A stretch of 64,000 nucleotides of DNA, from assembly GCF_030705605.1 (NCBI RefSeq), contig NZ_JAPCKK010000016.1:372001-436000 (forward strand), written 5' to 3'. The stretch's first letter is position 1; each line of letters starts with the position of its first letter. Source of the stretch: Paenibacillus zeirhizosphaerae. Its GTDB lineage: Bacteria > Bacillota > Bacilli > Paenibacillales > Paenibacillaceae. Shown here one piece after another: positions 33,181-41,994 of the stretch. Position numbers and translations under genes: made by a program. The notes under the pieces were generated by a model. It worked only from the letters and a program-made list of their open reading frames with translations, ran no database searches and was not told where the DNA came from.

Positions 33181-34359
33181 CTAACCCGGCAAGCCTGTCT
33201 GCTTGCGGGTATTTGGGATGGGGCGCCGCGTCTGGAAGCCGACCGTCCACCGCCCCAATGGCAGCCGGGACAGCAGCCAGGCGGCTCCCGCCGAGAGCAG
33301 ACTGCACACCACAAAGGACATCAGGGTTCTAACCGTGACATTCCATGCAGCAAACAGCTGCTGGTCAGGCAGGTAAGTAAACCTCAGCATGAGTGGATGC
33401 ATCAAATAAGCTCCATAGGACACCATCCCCAGCCAGGAAATCCGGCGGGCTATAAGGGGAGCTGTCGCAATAATGGCCATAGCCATCCGGTATGCCGCAA
33501 AAATCAGCACGATACAGTATACAGCCATCAAAGGACGCAGCAGCGATACTGAATGGAAGCGGATAACCAAGCCTTCATCTGTCTGAAACGTTCCGACAAG
33601 TCTGAACAGCAGAATGCCTGTCAGCAGGGCAAAAAGGCTCCAGTACATCCAGCCGGCTTTACGGACCCATTCATTCCAGCGGCCTATGTTCATACCGGCC
33701 GACGCGCCAAGAATGAAATAGAACAGGAAATACAGCACGTTTCGATCCGCATAAACAGTAAACATCGGCGTCAGCACTGGGATATCCAACGCCTCGAACA
33801 TACGTGAAATCGGACCAATACAGTACATCAATCCAACATACAGCAGCCCCGTAGCGGCGAGCGCCGCCGGTGCTACTTTTGCCGGAATGGCGGCTGCAAT
33901 GGCCCGAACCGCTTTTCGCAGCACCGGAAACAGCAGATAGCATTGAATAATCATGACGATATACCATAAATGATAGCTTGTTTTGCCGGTCAGCAGCTTT
34001 TGTCCGTACAGCAGCAGCGTATCCCAGCTCCAAGCTCCCCCGGCGGCAAGCACATTACCGGCTTCAAAAACAGCCGACCAGATGATATAAGGCACAATAA
34101 TATCTTTAAAACGCTTGCTCAGGAATGTCCCGAAGGACAGCTTGCCATCATAATTATAGAACAGCACCAGGCCGGTAATAAAAACAAACACAGGCACCGC
34201 AAATTTCGCCGCCAGCAGCAAAATCGCCAGCAGCACCCCATCCGCCAGAGTAACCCCGGGCACGATAGAATAATGTGCAATCGAATGCTGCAGCACCACG
34301 GCTGCAAATGCAAGGCCACGCAATACCCCGATCTCCGCGACTCTCTCCTTTTTGCTCAT
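33181..34359 (-). CDS. Membrane acyltransferase (Acyl_transf_3, OafA/WecH-like)
   Basis: A polytopic membrane protein of 392 residues with about ten hydrophobic segments. It starts with the family signature RGLAFAAVVLQHSIAHY, whose His is the catalytic candidate. Further motifs are FKDIIVPYIIWSAVFE and YHLWYIVMIIQCYLLFPVL. These enzymes O-acetylate cell-surface sugars or other small molecules. The C-terminal tail after residue ~360 is basic and hydrophilic. It is monocistronic; no polysaccharide genes are adjacent, so the acceptor is unknown. Confidence 0.88.
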   Translation of the reverse strand: MSKKERVAEIGVLRGLAFAAVVLQHSIAHYSIVPGVTLADGVLLAILLLAAKFAVPVFVFITGLVLFYNYDGKLSFGTFLSKRFKDIIVPYIIWSAVFEAGNVLAAGGAWSWDTLLLYGQKLLTGKTSYHLWYIVMIIQCYLLFPVLRKAVRAIAAAIPAKVAPAALAATGLLYVGLMYCIGPISRMFEALDIPVLTPMFTVYADRNVLYFLFYFILGASAGMNIGRWNEWVRKAGWMYWSLFALLTGILLFRLVGTFQTDEGLVIRFHSVSLLRPLMAVYCIVLIFAAYRMAMAIIATAPLIARRISWLGMVSYGAYLMHPLMLRFTYLPDQQLFAAWNVTVRTLMSFVVCSLLSAGAAWLLSRLPLGRWTVGFQTRRPIPNTRKQTGLPG

Positions 34360-34537
34360 ATTTCTCCCCCAACCATCTCTATCGTCTACCAGTCTATTAT
34401 AATCGCTGATCGCATCCCGTAAACCGTAAGAGCATTGGAAGAGTCGCTAAACATTTTCCATGTCACAAACTTACAAGCCAATATTCACTTCCTCCCCGTG
34501 CGGGCAGGCTATCATCAATCTTGCATTCCGGCAGAAA

Positions 34538-34577
34538 AGAGCCATCCCATCATGGCTGTGACCATGGGGATGGCTCT
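34538..34577 (-). terminator. Terminator of the stress-protein gene
   Basis: AGAGCCATCCC and GGGATGGCTCT, with inner CCATGG-like pairing, are followed on the minus strand by TTTTCTG. Confidence 0.7.
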
Positions 34578-34630
34578 CTTGGGAATCATAATCTATCCGC
34601 ATGAATCGCCCTGTTAGAGCTATTGCTAGC

Positions 34631-35161
34631 CTACAATCTAGGCCGGTTCGTGACATCATCCCACATCGCATACCGATCCGCATTCAGCGAACGGTTCGTG
34701 CGGAAGATATCATACACCTGATTGCTGCTGTCGGAATCCACAAGCACCAGGATTTTACCCTGATCTACATAGCTCTCATATTCACGTGCTTCGTCTTCAG
34801 GAATGCCCAGTCCCACCAATCCGCCCACCAGTCCACCCGCGCCAGCGCCGACAGCCGCTCCGGTCAATGTCGCTGCAATTGGCCCTGCGGCCAAAATGGG
34901 TCCGACACCAGGGATAGCCAATGCGCCAATACCCGCCAACAGCCCGGTCACACCACCAATTACTCCGCCAGTGGCGGCCCCGGTGGCGACACCCTCCGGC
35001 GCCTTGGTACCCGTCTCCTCGTTGATGGTGTTCAGATCATCCCGGTCCTTCGTGATGACCGAAATTTCATCCGCTGGAATACCTTGACGCTGCAAGTCTT
35101 CGATCGCCCGGGAAGCCTCTCTTTCCGTATCAAAAACACCGACAATTTTCTTCGTTTCCAT
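34631..35161 (-). CDS. General stress protein, YflT/DUF1269-like
   Basis: A 176-residue protein. The N-terminal YflT-type module is KKIVGVFDTEREASRAIEDLQRQGIPADEISVITKD. A central ~70-residue Gly/Ala-rich hydrophobic region (GVATGAATGGVIGGVTGLLAGIGALAIPG) has glycine-zipper spacing that may insert into or associate with membranes. The C-terminal segment is EDEAREYESYVDQGKILVLVDSD. This architecture is that of Bacillales 'general stress protein 17M'-like proteins, often under SigB. A SigB-type promoter was not identified here. Confidence 0.8.
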   Translation of the reverse strand: METKKIVGVFDTEREASRAIEDLQRQGIPADEISVITKDRDDLNTINEETGTKAPEGVATGAATGGVIGGVTGLLAGIGALAIPGVGPILAAGPIAATLTGAAVGAGAGGLVGGLVGLGIPEDEAREYESYVDQGKILVLVDSDSSNQVYDIFRTNRSLNADRYAMWDDVTNRPRL

Positions 35162-35251
35162 GACTGATACCTCCTCATTTTTTTGAAGTGGTTCGTCATC
35201 ATATTACCCTGTGCGACAGACGGCGAAACGAACTCCTGCAGCCGGATTAAG

Positions 35252-37753
35252 CTATTTCCTTGGTCTGACCCTGCTCGTCGGAGCAGCCTGCAGGGGATCA
35301 TCCGGCCAGTAATGCTTCGGATATCTGCCCTTCAGATCCTTTTTCACTTCAAAATATGCCTCTTTCCAAAAGCTTGCAAGGTCGGAAGTCACCTGCACAG
35401 GACGCTGGGCGGGTGACAACAAATGCAGAACCACGGGCACACGGCCTCGGCCGAGCCGGGGTGTGGCGCTCATGCCAAACAGCTCCTGCAGCCGGACAGA
35501 CAGCACCGGGGCATCCGGGTTGCTATAATCCACCGGAATATTGGAGCCGCTTGGCACACGTATATGTGTCGGCGCTTCACGGTCAAGCTCCTGCCGCTGT
35601 TCCCAGCTAAGCATGCCAAGGAGAAGGCTTTCTACCTGCAGCTTTTTTAAATCAGACAGACTCCGGATTCCTTGGGCATACGGAAGCAGCCAATCCTCCA
35701 GATTGGCCAGGAGATCCTCATCCGCCGCCGCAGGCCAATCGTTCAGCTTCCGGTGCATGAAAACGATGCGCTTCTGCAGCTGCCGCGCCGATTTTGTCCA
35801 GGTCAACAGCTCCAGTCCACGATCCCGCAGCCCGGCCATCCACGCTTCAGCCATTTGGTCCTGTGGGGGCCGCTCGTAGGGCAGTTCCTTCATCACAATG
35901 GCGCCGAGCCGGACCATTTTGCGCGCACGGACAGCTCCTGCGGCAGAGTCCCAATATACCGCTGCCTGCTCGCTGATCAGCCCAGGCTGATGCTCCGTAA
36001 GCTCCTGTTCCTCCACAGGTGCCGCCAGCCGGATTGTGCCGTCTGCGCCCGCATCCTCTACTGAAGCGGCTACCAGATAATCTGACCTGGACAGCAATTC
36101 TTCGCCCGCAAGCCTGACCCCACGGCCGCTGCTCAGCAAGTACCTGCCTTCACCACGGGAACGCCCGATCCGGTCCGGATAGGCAAATGACAGCAGCAAA
36201 CCGCAGGATGCCGATCCTCGATCCCGTCCTCCGATAACCGGCTGCAGCCCGGCCAGCAAATGACGGCTGTTCTGCGTAATCCGGCCCAGCAGTTCACCGT
36301 CAACAGGAGCTTTCGAATCCAATTTGCGGGTGCCGCCTGCAAGATTGTCCCAGACCTTCTCCAGACGGGGACGAAGATCGGCACCGTATTTAAACGGGTC
36401 TCGTTCCTGCAGCAAGGCAGCCAGGCAACTACCTTGTCCGGCATATCCCAGCTCTGCTGACTTTAACAGCATATGCCCTAGCCGGGGATGAGCGGCTAGG
36501 GACGCAACCCTTTTTCCATGCTCTGTAATTTTTCCTTCACGGAGACATTCCAGCCGTTCCAATAGCTCGCTCGCCTGTCTGAGCGCAGGCCCTGGAGGTG
36601 GATCGATCCAGGCAAGCTCGCTCGCATCCTCCGCCCCCCACAGCGCTGTTTCAAGCACGAGAGGGGCCAGGTCAGCCGACAAAATTTCCGGCCGTCCGGC
36701 CTCGGCAAGTCCACCATGCTCCTCCATGCTCCACAGTCGGTAGCATGTGCCGGGTCCCAACCGACCTGCCCTCCCCCTGCGCTGATCCGCCGCAGCCTTG
36801 GACACCTTGACCGTTTCCAGCCGATTCATGCCCGTTCGCGGAGAAAAAACCGGCTCCCGCCGCAGGCCGCTGTCCACGACCATCGTTATCCCCTCAATCG
36901 TAAGGCTGGATTCGGCAATGGAGGTGGAGAGCACGATTTTACGCTGGCCAGCCGGTGAAGGGTGAACCGCCTGATCCTGATCCTTAAGTGAAAGAGCGCC
37001 ATACAGCTTACGCACATAAGCACCAGACGGCAATCCCCGTGTCATGATCTCCGCTTCGGTCCGGTGAATCTCGCGCGCCCCCGGAAGGAATACAAGCACA
37101 TCACCTTCATGTCTGGAGAGCAGCCGCACTACTTGTTCTGCCACAAAGCTTTCCAGAGGGGCTGCTTTGGGCTTGGGAACATAGACCGTCTCCACCGGAT
37201 AAGTGCGGCCGGAACTCTCCAGCAGAGGGGCGCCGCCCAGCAGGTGCCGAACCGGCGCCGCCTCGAGAGTAGCCGACATCACTAACAGGCGCAATTCCGG
37301 CCGGAGCAGACTTTGCGTCTGCAAGACAAGCGCGAGCCCCAGGTCGGCATGAAGGCTGCGTTCGTGGAATTCATCAAAAATGACCGCCCCCGCTTCTTCC
37401 AGTGCAGGATCTCCCTGGAGCATCCGGGTGAGAATCCCCTCCGTTACGACTTCGATCCGTGTGGACGGGCCGATCTTGGTATCCATGTGAACCCTATAGC
37501 CGACCGTTTGCCCGACTTTTTCTCCCAGGGCCTCGGCCATCCGGGCCGCAGCCGAGCGGGCCGCCAGACGGCGCGGCTCAAGCATGATGATTTTTCTGCC
37601 AGCCAGCCAAGGCTCTTCAAGCAGAGCCAGCGGAACCACGGTCGTTTTGCCAGCGCCTGGCTCAGCCACAAGCACGGCAGAGGACTGATTCCGAAATGTA
37701 TCTTTAAGCTCAGACAGTATCTGGTAAATGGGCAGTTCTTTTTTTAACATCAT
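35252..37753 (-). CDS. hrpB: ATP-dependent RNA helicase HrpB
   Basis: A DEAH-box helicase of 833 residues, full length for HrpB. Motif I is AEPGAGKTTVVPLALL; motif Ia is MLEPRRLAARSAAARMAE. Motif II is FDEFHERSL (DEFH in place of DEAH, usual in HrpB) and motif III is VMSATLEA. The C-terminal helicase part has STSIAESSLTIEG and QRRGRAGRLGPG. The HrpB-specific C-terminal domain ends in the typical ATPRLGRGRVPVVLHLLSPAQRPVQVTSDLASFW / RYPKHYWPDDPL. It is divergent from gluQ. The cellular role of HrpB is poorly known. Confidence 0.95.
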   Translation of the reverse strand: MMLKKELPIYQILSELKDTFRNQSSAVLVAEPGAGKTTVVPLALLEEPWLAGRKIIMLEPRRLAARSAAARMAEALGEKVGQTVGYRVHMDTKIGPSTRIEVVTEGILTRMLQGDPALEEAGAVIFDEFHERSLHADLGLALVLQTQSLLRPELRLLVMSATLEAAPVRHLLGGAPLLESSGRTYPVETVYVPKPKAAPLESFVAEQVVRLLSRHEGDVLVFLPGAREIHRTEAEIMTRGLPSGAYVRKLYGALSLKDQDQAVHPSPAGQRKIVLSTSIAESSLTIEGITMVVDSGLRREPVFSPRTGMNRLETVKVSKAAADQRRGRAGRLGPGTCYRLWSMEEHGGLAEAGRPEILSADLAPLVLETALWGAEDASELAWIDPPPGPALRQASELLERLECLREGKITEHGKRVASLAAHPRLGHMLLKSAELGYAGQGSCLAALLQERDPFKYGADLRPRLEKVWDNLAGGTRKLDSKAPVDGELLGRITQNSRHLLAGLQPVIGGRDRGSASCGLLLSFAYPDRIGRSRGEGRYLLSSGRGVRLAGEELLSRSDYLVAASVEDAGADGTIRLAAPVEEQELTEHQPGLISEQAAVYWDSAAGAVRARKMVRLGAIVMKELPYERPPQDQMAEAWMAGLRDRGLELLTWTKSARQLQKRIVFMHRKLNDWPAAADEDLLANLEDWLLPYAQGIRSLSDLKKLQVESLLLGMLSWEQRQELDREAPTHIRVPSGSNIPVDYSNPDAPVLSVRLQELFGMSATPRLGRGRVPVVLHLLSPAQRPVQVTSDLASFWKEAYFEVKKDLKGRYPKHYWPDDPLQAAPTSRVRPRK

Positions 37754-37881
37754 CTTATAATACCTCTTTTATGGTCTTCTTTCTGTCTGTCTATTATAAC
37801 GAAATTCATAGCATGGAACATCCGGGGGCGCTCGATTTATAATAGAGGATGTAGTTCATATCATGAAACGGGGTCATATAC

Positions 37882-38895
37882 ATGGATGATTACAAGCATA
37901 ATGTCAGAGGACGCTTCGCTCCTACTCCATCGGGACTGATGCATTTAGGCAACGCGAGAACAGCGCTGCTTTCCTGGCTGCAGATTCGTGCCGCAGGAGG
38001 CACCTATGTCATGCGGATCGAAGATATAGATATGACCCGCTCACGCAGCAGACTGGTCAAAGCCATTCTTGAGGATTTGAAATGGCTGGGTATCAATTGG
38101 GATGAAGGACCTGATCAGGAGGGGCCTTATGGCCCGTATATGCAAAGCATGAAGCTGCGGCAGTATGAGTCTGCTCTGAACAAGCTTCATGAGCAAGGAC
38201 TGCTTTATCCCTGCTTTTGCAGCCGCACGGACATTTTGGGAGCAGCCAGTGCACCTCATGGACTTGCCGGTGAAGGCCCTGCATATCCCGGAACCTGCCG
38301 CTGGCTTAGCGAGGAAGAAAGAAAAGAAAAAGAGCGCTATAAGACGCCCTCCCTGCGAATGAAAACTCCGGACAATCCGGAGCGTTTCATCACCTTTCAC
38401 GACCAAGTAGCGGGGATCGTATCCGTACCAGCCTCCACAGGAGGTGATTTCATTGTCAAACGGGCGGACGGAATGTTCTCCTATCAGCTTGCCGTCGTGG
38501 TGGACGACGCTGAGATGAAGATGACCCATGTCCTGAGAGGCAGCGACTTGCTGGATTCCACACCGCGACAACTGCTGCTGTATGAAGCACTAGGGTACAA
38601 GCCGCCCAGCTTTGCACATGTCCCGCTGGTCTATGGCCCGGATGGCCGCCGGCTGGCTAAAAGACATGGTGGCATCGCTCTGCAAGCCATGCGCGAACGT
38701 GACGTCCGTCCTGAAACGGTGATCGGCTGGCTTGCCTTCATGAGCGGCCTTACTCCTGAACCCATTCCTGTTGCGGCAGCCGAGCTGATACCGCTCTTTG
38801 ACATGAGCAAGCTGCCTGCCCACCCGGTAAGGTTGAGCGAGGAGGAGCTACGGGCTCTGCAGGCGCACACGATCTCAGGCTCGTCGAAGTTGTAG
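37882..38895 (+). CDS. gluQ: Glutamyl-Q tRNA(Asp) synthetase
   Basis: A truncated GluRS paralogue that attaches glutamate to queuosine of tRNA(Asp) without an anticodon-binding domain. It shows GRFAPTPSGLMHLGNARTALL (HIGH-like HLGN), MRIEDIDMTRSR, four Cys-type zinc-region residues (YPCFCSRTDIL...YPGTCRW), VVDDAEMKMTHVLRGSDLLDSTPRQ and LAKRHGG in place of KMSKS. Its 337 residues are slightly longer than the usual ~300. It is transcribed divergently from hrpB, with a TATAAT about 40 bp upstream. Confidence 0.93.
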   Translation: MDDYKHNVRGRFAPTPSGLMHLGNARTALLSWLQIRAAGGTYVMRIEDIDMTRSRSRLVKAILEDLKWLGINWDEGPDQEGPYGPYMQSMKLRQYESALNKLHEQGLLYPCFCSRTDILGAASAPHGLAGEGPAYPGTCRWLSEEERKEKERYKTPSLRMKTPDNPERFITFHDQVAGIVSVPASTGGDFIVKRADGMFSYQLAVVVDDAEMKMTHVLRGSDLLDSTPRQLLLYEALGYKPPSFAHVPLVYGPDGRRLAKRHGGIALQAMRERDVRPETVIGWLAFMSGLTPEPIPVAAAELIPLFDMSKLPAHPVRLSEEELRALQAHTISGSSKL

Positions 38896-38916
38896 CCTTT
38901 CAGCAGCATATCAGCG

Positions 38917-39726
38917 TCAGAACAGCAGCGACTCTGCTCCATCGATAACGATCTGTGCACCCGTGATATGACTGGATTGCTCGGAAGCCAGGAAACGCAC
39001 CAGATCGGCCACCTGCTCCGGCTGGCCCGGCCCATCGGCCAAAGGCTGTCCTCCCTCCGGAAATTCAACGGGAATGATGATTTCTTTGAGGCCTTCTGTC
39101 TTCATCGTGGAATCATCGATATTGGTAGAGACCGCCCCCGGACAAATAACATTGACCCGAATACGGAATTTCGCCAGCTCCAAAGCGGCCATCTTGGCAA
39201 AAGCGCATTGTGCTGCCTTGGATGTACTGTAGGCGGACATGCCGAAGCTTGTAAAGCGTGTATTTCCGTTAATCGAACTGGTAATGATGATGCTGCCGCC
39301 GCCCTGTTTTTTCAAATGGGGAATAGTGTATTTGACCGTCAGAAACGTCCCGTCCAGATTGGTGGCCAGCGTCTGGCGCCAATCTTCGATGCCGATCTCC
39401 TCAATAGGAGCGACTACGCCGTTAATCCCTGCATTGGCGAAGACAATATCCAGCCCTCCAAAGAGCTCGACCGATTCGAGCACCGCCTTCTCTACCCGTA
39501 ACGGATTAGAAATATCCACATCAAACGCGCGTGCCGCGCCAGTGCGGACGCTATTAATCTCCTGCTCAGTCAGCTTGGTGCGTTCATGATTCAAATCAAA
39601 GAGGGCTACATTGGCCCCTTCCCTCGCAAGCTGAAGCGCAGCAGCCTTGCCAATGCCAGAACCGGCACCGGTAATGATCGCCGTCTTCCCTTCAAACGCA
39701 GCTCCAACCGCCGCAAAGTAGCTCAT
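38917..39726 (-). CDS. Short-chain dehydrogenase/reductase
   Basis: A 269-residue classical SDR. It has TGAGSGIGKAAAL (residues ~17-29), NAGING, ITSSINGN with catalytic Ser, and YSTSKAA (Tyr-x3-Lys). Asp after beta-strand 2 (ALFDLNHERTK) predicts NAD preference. The insert FPEGGQPLADGPGQPEQVADLVRFLASEQ before the C-terminal FabG-like end is typical of this subgroup. The start is chosen by AAAGGAG, 9 nt upstream. It follows an HxlR gene on the same strand; an 18-bp dyad in the gap is a candidate operator. Confidence 0.92.
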   Translation of the reverse strand: MSYFAAVGAAFEGKTAIITGAGSGIGKAAALQLAREGANVALFDLNHERTKLTEQEINSVRTGAARAFDVDISNPLRVEKAVLESVELFGGLDIVFANAGINGVVAPIEEIGIEDWRQTLATNLDGTFLTVKYTIPHLKKQGGGSIIITSSINGNTRFTSFGMSAYSTSKAAQCAFAKMAALELAKFRIRVNVICPGAVSTNIDDSTMKTEGLKEIIIPVEFPEGGQPLADGPGQPEQVADLVRFLASEQSSHITGAQIVIDGAESLLF

Positions 39727-39754
39727 ATGGACACGCTCCTTTATATAAATTGCC

Positions 39755-39772
39755 GAGAACACCGGTATTCTC
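39755..39772 (-). promoter_or_regulatory. Dyad upstream of the SDR gene
   Basis: GAGAACACCGGTATTCTC is symmetric except at two positions, and lies 29 bp before the SDR start codon. It is a probable operator for the adjacent HxlR protein or another dimeric regulator. Confidence 0.5.
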
Positions 39773-39834
39773 AAGATTACCAAAAAAGAACCTTTATATA
39801 ATCAGTGTCGAGCCTGTTTGAATGGGAAAAGGGG

Positions 39835-40203
39835 TTAAATGCTTTTGTCATCTGCGAATTTTCGAGGATTCATTTGCTCATACCGCATCCCCCAATCATG
39901 CATCTGCATAATAATCGGCTTCAGCGTCATTCCGAATTCAGTCAGTGAATATTCCACCTTGGGAGGAACGACCGGATAAATCTCGCGATGAACGATCCCG
40001 TCCTCCTCAAGCTCACGAAGCTGCAGTGTCAGCATCCGCTGTGTTAAGCCTGGCATCAATCGCCTGAACTCATTAAACCTCTTCGTTCCACTGAGCAGGT
40101 GGTACAAAATAATCCCCTTCCATTTACCCCCGATCACATCAAGCGTGGACTCCACCGGACAACCTGCTGGACAGGAACCATAGCCGCCTTTTCGATTTCG
40201 CAT
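39835..40203 (-). CDS. HxlR-family transcriptional regulator
   Basis: A 122-residue winged-helix regulator with [60 protein letters not shown] and [17 protein letters not shown]. Two cysteines in the N-terminal CPAGCPVE could act as a redox or electrophile sensor, as in HypR/YodB types; this is inferred. Ribosome site GGAGGAG. It probably controls the neighbouring SDR gene. Confidence 0.9.
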   Translation of the reverse strand: MRNRKGGYGSCPAGCPVESTLDVIGGKWKGIILYHLLSGTKRFNEFRRLMPGLTQRMLTLQLRELEEDGIVHREIYPVVPPKVEYSLTEFGMTLKPIIMQMHDWGMRYEQMNPRKFADDKSI

Positions 40204-40282
40204 ACAGTCGCGCTCCTCCTTTACAGTACTTTTTAGTTACACAGTATAATAAGTATACTACAATACGGTAGGATGCGCCAAA

Positions 40283-40317
40283 AAACGCCGACAGTCTAAA
40301 AGAAACTGTCGGCGTTT
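40283..40317 (-). terminator. Terminator of the type VII secretion locus
   Basis: AAACGCCGACAGT and ACTGTCGGCGTTT form a 13-bp stem followed by TTTTTTGG on the minus strand, 13 bp after the PP2C gene. Confidence 0.85.
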
Positions 40318-40329
40318 AAGCATAAAAAG

Positions 40330-41169
40330 CTATATTTCCCACTGCAGCTCCAGAAAAGCCGCATCATCATCCAGACCGTCCGTATGCCTGGAGTCCAGCA
40401 GGATTTGAATCTGGTCATCCGGAAGCTGCTCCCGAATGGGATCGAGATCGGCCAGGCCGTCCGTGTACAACTGCAGCCTCATGGGGTCCCCTCCCGTTAG
40501 CCTGCTCTCATACCAATGCGGCTGACCGCCTACAGGACCACGGGTTGTTGACCAGCGCTCCGAGGTCCGAAACGTATCCTCAAAAATCCCCTGCGCTTCT
40601 TCCGCTCCCTTCCACAGCCTGATTCGGGAATCCCCCTGCCAGGCCAGCATCATTTTCCCTTTCCTGCCACGGGATGGAAGCTCAATTCTGCCGCATATAT
40701 ACATCGTTTGGCTGCCCTGCCTGCGCTTCTCTTCAAGCACATTGCGGAGCAGGGCCGACATAGAGGGAATTGGCTCTTTCTCTAATGTGTCCGCAGCAGA
40801 GACAGCCCATTGCTGGAGACGCTCTTTCAGTCGTGCAGGATTTAACTCTGCATCGTCATTTAACCAGTCCAGCAGGGACTGGCCCAGGTAACGAGCCGCG
40901 AATTCCCCGCGATAACTCATGCCCACTCCGTCGCATAGAACAAAGGTGCATACGGGGCCTTCAATACGGAAGGCAGCAAAATCCTGACCACTCTCTCCGG
41001 CATGCGCAGAGTCCGAGGAACGACCATAGCCGTATCGACAGTGGAACCTGCTTTCAAAGCGGCTGAGCGGCTGTTCCGAGGTTTGGGAGCTTATATAAGT
41101 AAAGTAATCCCGCTTTGTTATGTTCCCTCTTTTTTTGACTATGGATAGCAGGGACAGCAGTGGATTCAT
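40330..41169 (-). CDS. PP2C-family Ser/Thr protein phosphatase in T7SS locus
   Basis: A 279-residue soluble PPM-type phosphatase. Motifs in order: GESGQDFAAFR (metal Asp), VLCDGVGMSYRGEFAARYL (DG metal motif), LAWQGDSRIRLWKG, LQLYTDGLADLDP (Asp) and DGLDDDAAFLELQW (final Asp pair). The residues needed for two-metal catalysis therefore look present. It is the last gene of the type VII secretion unit, 12 bp after the vWA gene, and likely removes phosphates placed by the membrane kinase two genes upstream. Targets are unknown. Confidence 0.85.
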   Translation of the reverse strand: MNPLLSLLSIVKKRGNITKRDYFTYISSQTSEQPLSRFESRFHCRYGYGRSSDSAHAGESGQDFAAFRIEGPVCTFVLCDGVGMSYRGEFAARYLGQSLLDWLNDDAELNPARLKERLQQWAVSAADTLEKEPIPSMSALLRNVLEEKRRQGSQTMYICGRIELPSRGRKGKMMLAWQGDSRIRLWKGAEEAQGIFEDTFRTSERWSTTRGPVGGQPHWYESRLTGGDPMRLQLYTDGLADLDPIREQLPDDQIQILLDSRHTDGLDDDAAFLELQWEI

Positions 41170-41181
41170 GCCTTATCCTCC

Positions 41182-41934
41182 TTACCTTACAGGTGTGGCT
41201 GCCGACATCTGGAAACCGATCGACACCAGCTCGGAACATGTTCCAGGGAGCATCATCATGGCACCCTCGCCCAATTGGTAATCGGCCTCAAACAACATTT
41301 CCCGGTAGCTTCCAGGCAGCACAGAGGACATGTTTCTCAGCTTCTTCGCATGCTCGTCCTGAAGAACCGTTTCGGCTGTAATACCTTTCCAGCGGCGAGG
41401 CTCCAGAATCGGGGCATCCAGCAGCTTATCGGAAATGAATATATTTTCCACGAGCACATTCCCGTCAGGTACGCTCATGTTCATAATTCTTTTGGCTATC
41501 GGCTCCGGGTCATCACCGGTGGATACTCCATCCGTCATATGGCACACTAGCGGTGCCGGACAATCTTGCATATGAGGGATTTCAGCCTGCAAAATGCGCT
41601 CAGCCTGCAGAAAAGCCTTGGCTGAATCAGAGAAACGCTTAGGCGTCAAATCAGGCAGCGAGCCGACGGCGGCGATCTCATCAATGCCTTTAATTCCATT
41701 CAACAAATCGTAAACATCATCACTGTAGGCCAAAATCGCAATCCGGTACCTTGGAGTGAGTCTGTTGCCCTTCGTGGACCGGAAAACCATCTGACGGATG
41801 GCGAGAGAGAGGGCCTCATACACGACGTCCATACGCCGCTTTCCATCCATAAGCATATTCATGGAGGCACTGATATCTATTAAATAAATAACTAAGGCGG
41901 GAGTGCGTTGGGATGCCTGAATACTGTAGTTCAT
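41182..41934 (-). CDS. von Willebrand factor A-domain protein, TerY-like
   Basis: A 250-residue protein that is essentially one vWA domain. MIDAS metal site: YLIDISASMNML (DxSxS at about residues 20-24), with Thr/Asp in CHMTDGVSTGDDPEP. It has no signal peptide or membrane segment, so it acts in the cytoplasm. Together with the kinase and PP2C genes beside it, it matches the make-up of the TerY-P triad (vWA, kinase, phosphatase) described in tellurite/stress loci; calling it TerY-like rests mainly on that context. It may be the scaffold or substrate of the kinase. Confidence 0.8.
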   Translation of the reverse strand: MNYSIQASQRTPALVIYLIDISASMNMLMDGKRRMDVVYEALSLAIRQMVFRSTKGNRLTPRYRIAILAYSDDVYDLLNGIKGIDEIAAVGSLPDLTPKRFSDSAKAFLQAERILQAEIPHMQDCPAPLVCHMTDGVSTGDDPEPIAKRIMNMSVPDGNVLVENIFISDKLLDAPILEPRRWKGITAETVLQDEHAKKLRNMSSVLPGSYREMLFEADYQLGEGAMMMLPGTCSELVSIGFQMSAATPVR

Positions 41935-41994
41935 AGGTTTATTGTCACCTCGGTCAAGCGATTAAGTTCTGTTCATGTTCGATTTCAGGAGCGG

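Noticed and set aside
33065..33307. 80-codon minus-strand frame at the end of the acyltransferase gene
   Set aside because: Overlaps the acyltransferase C-terminus in another frame; no ribosome site and no homology recognised.
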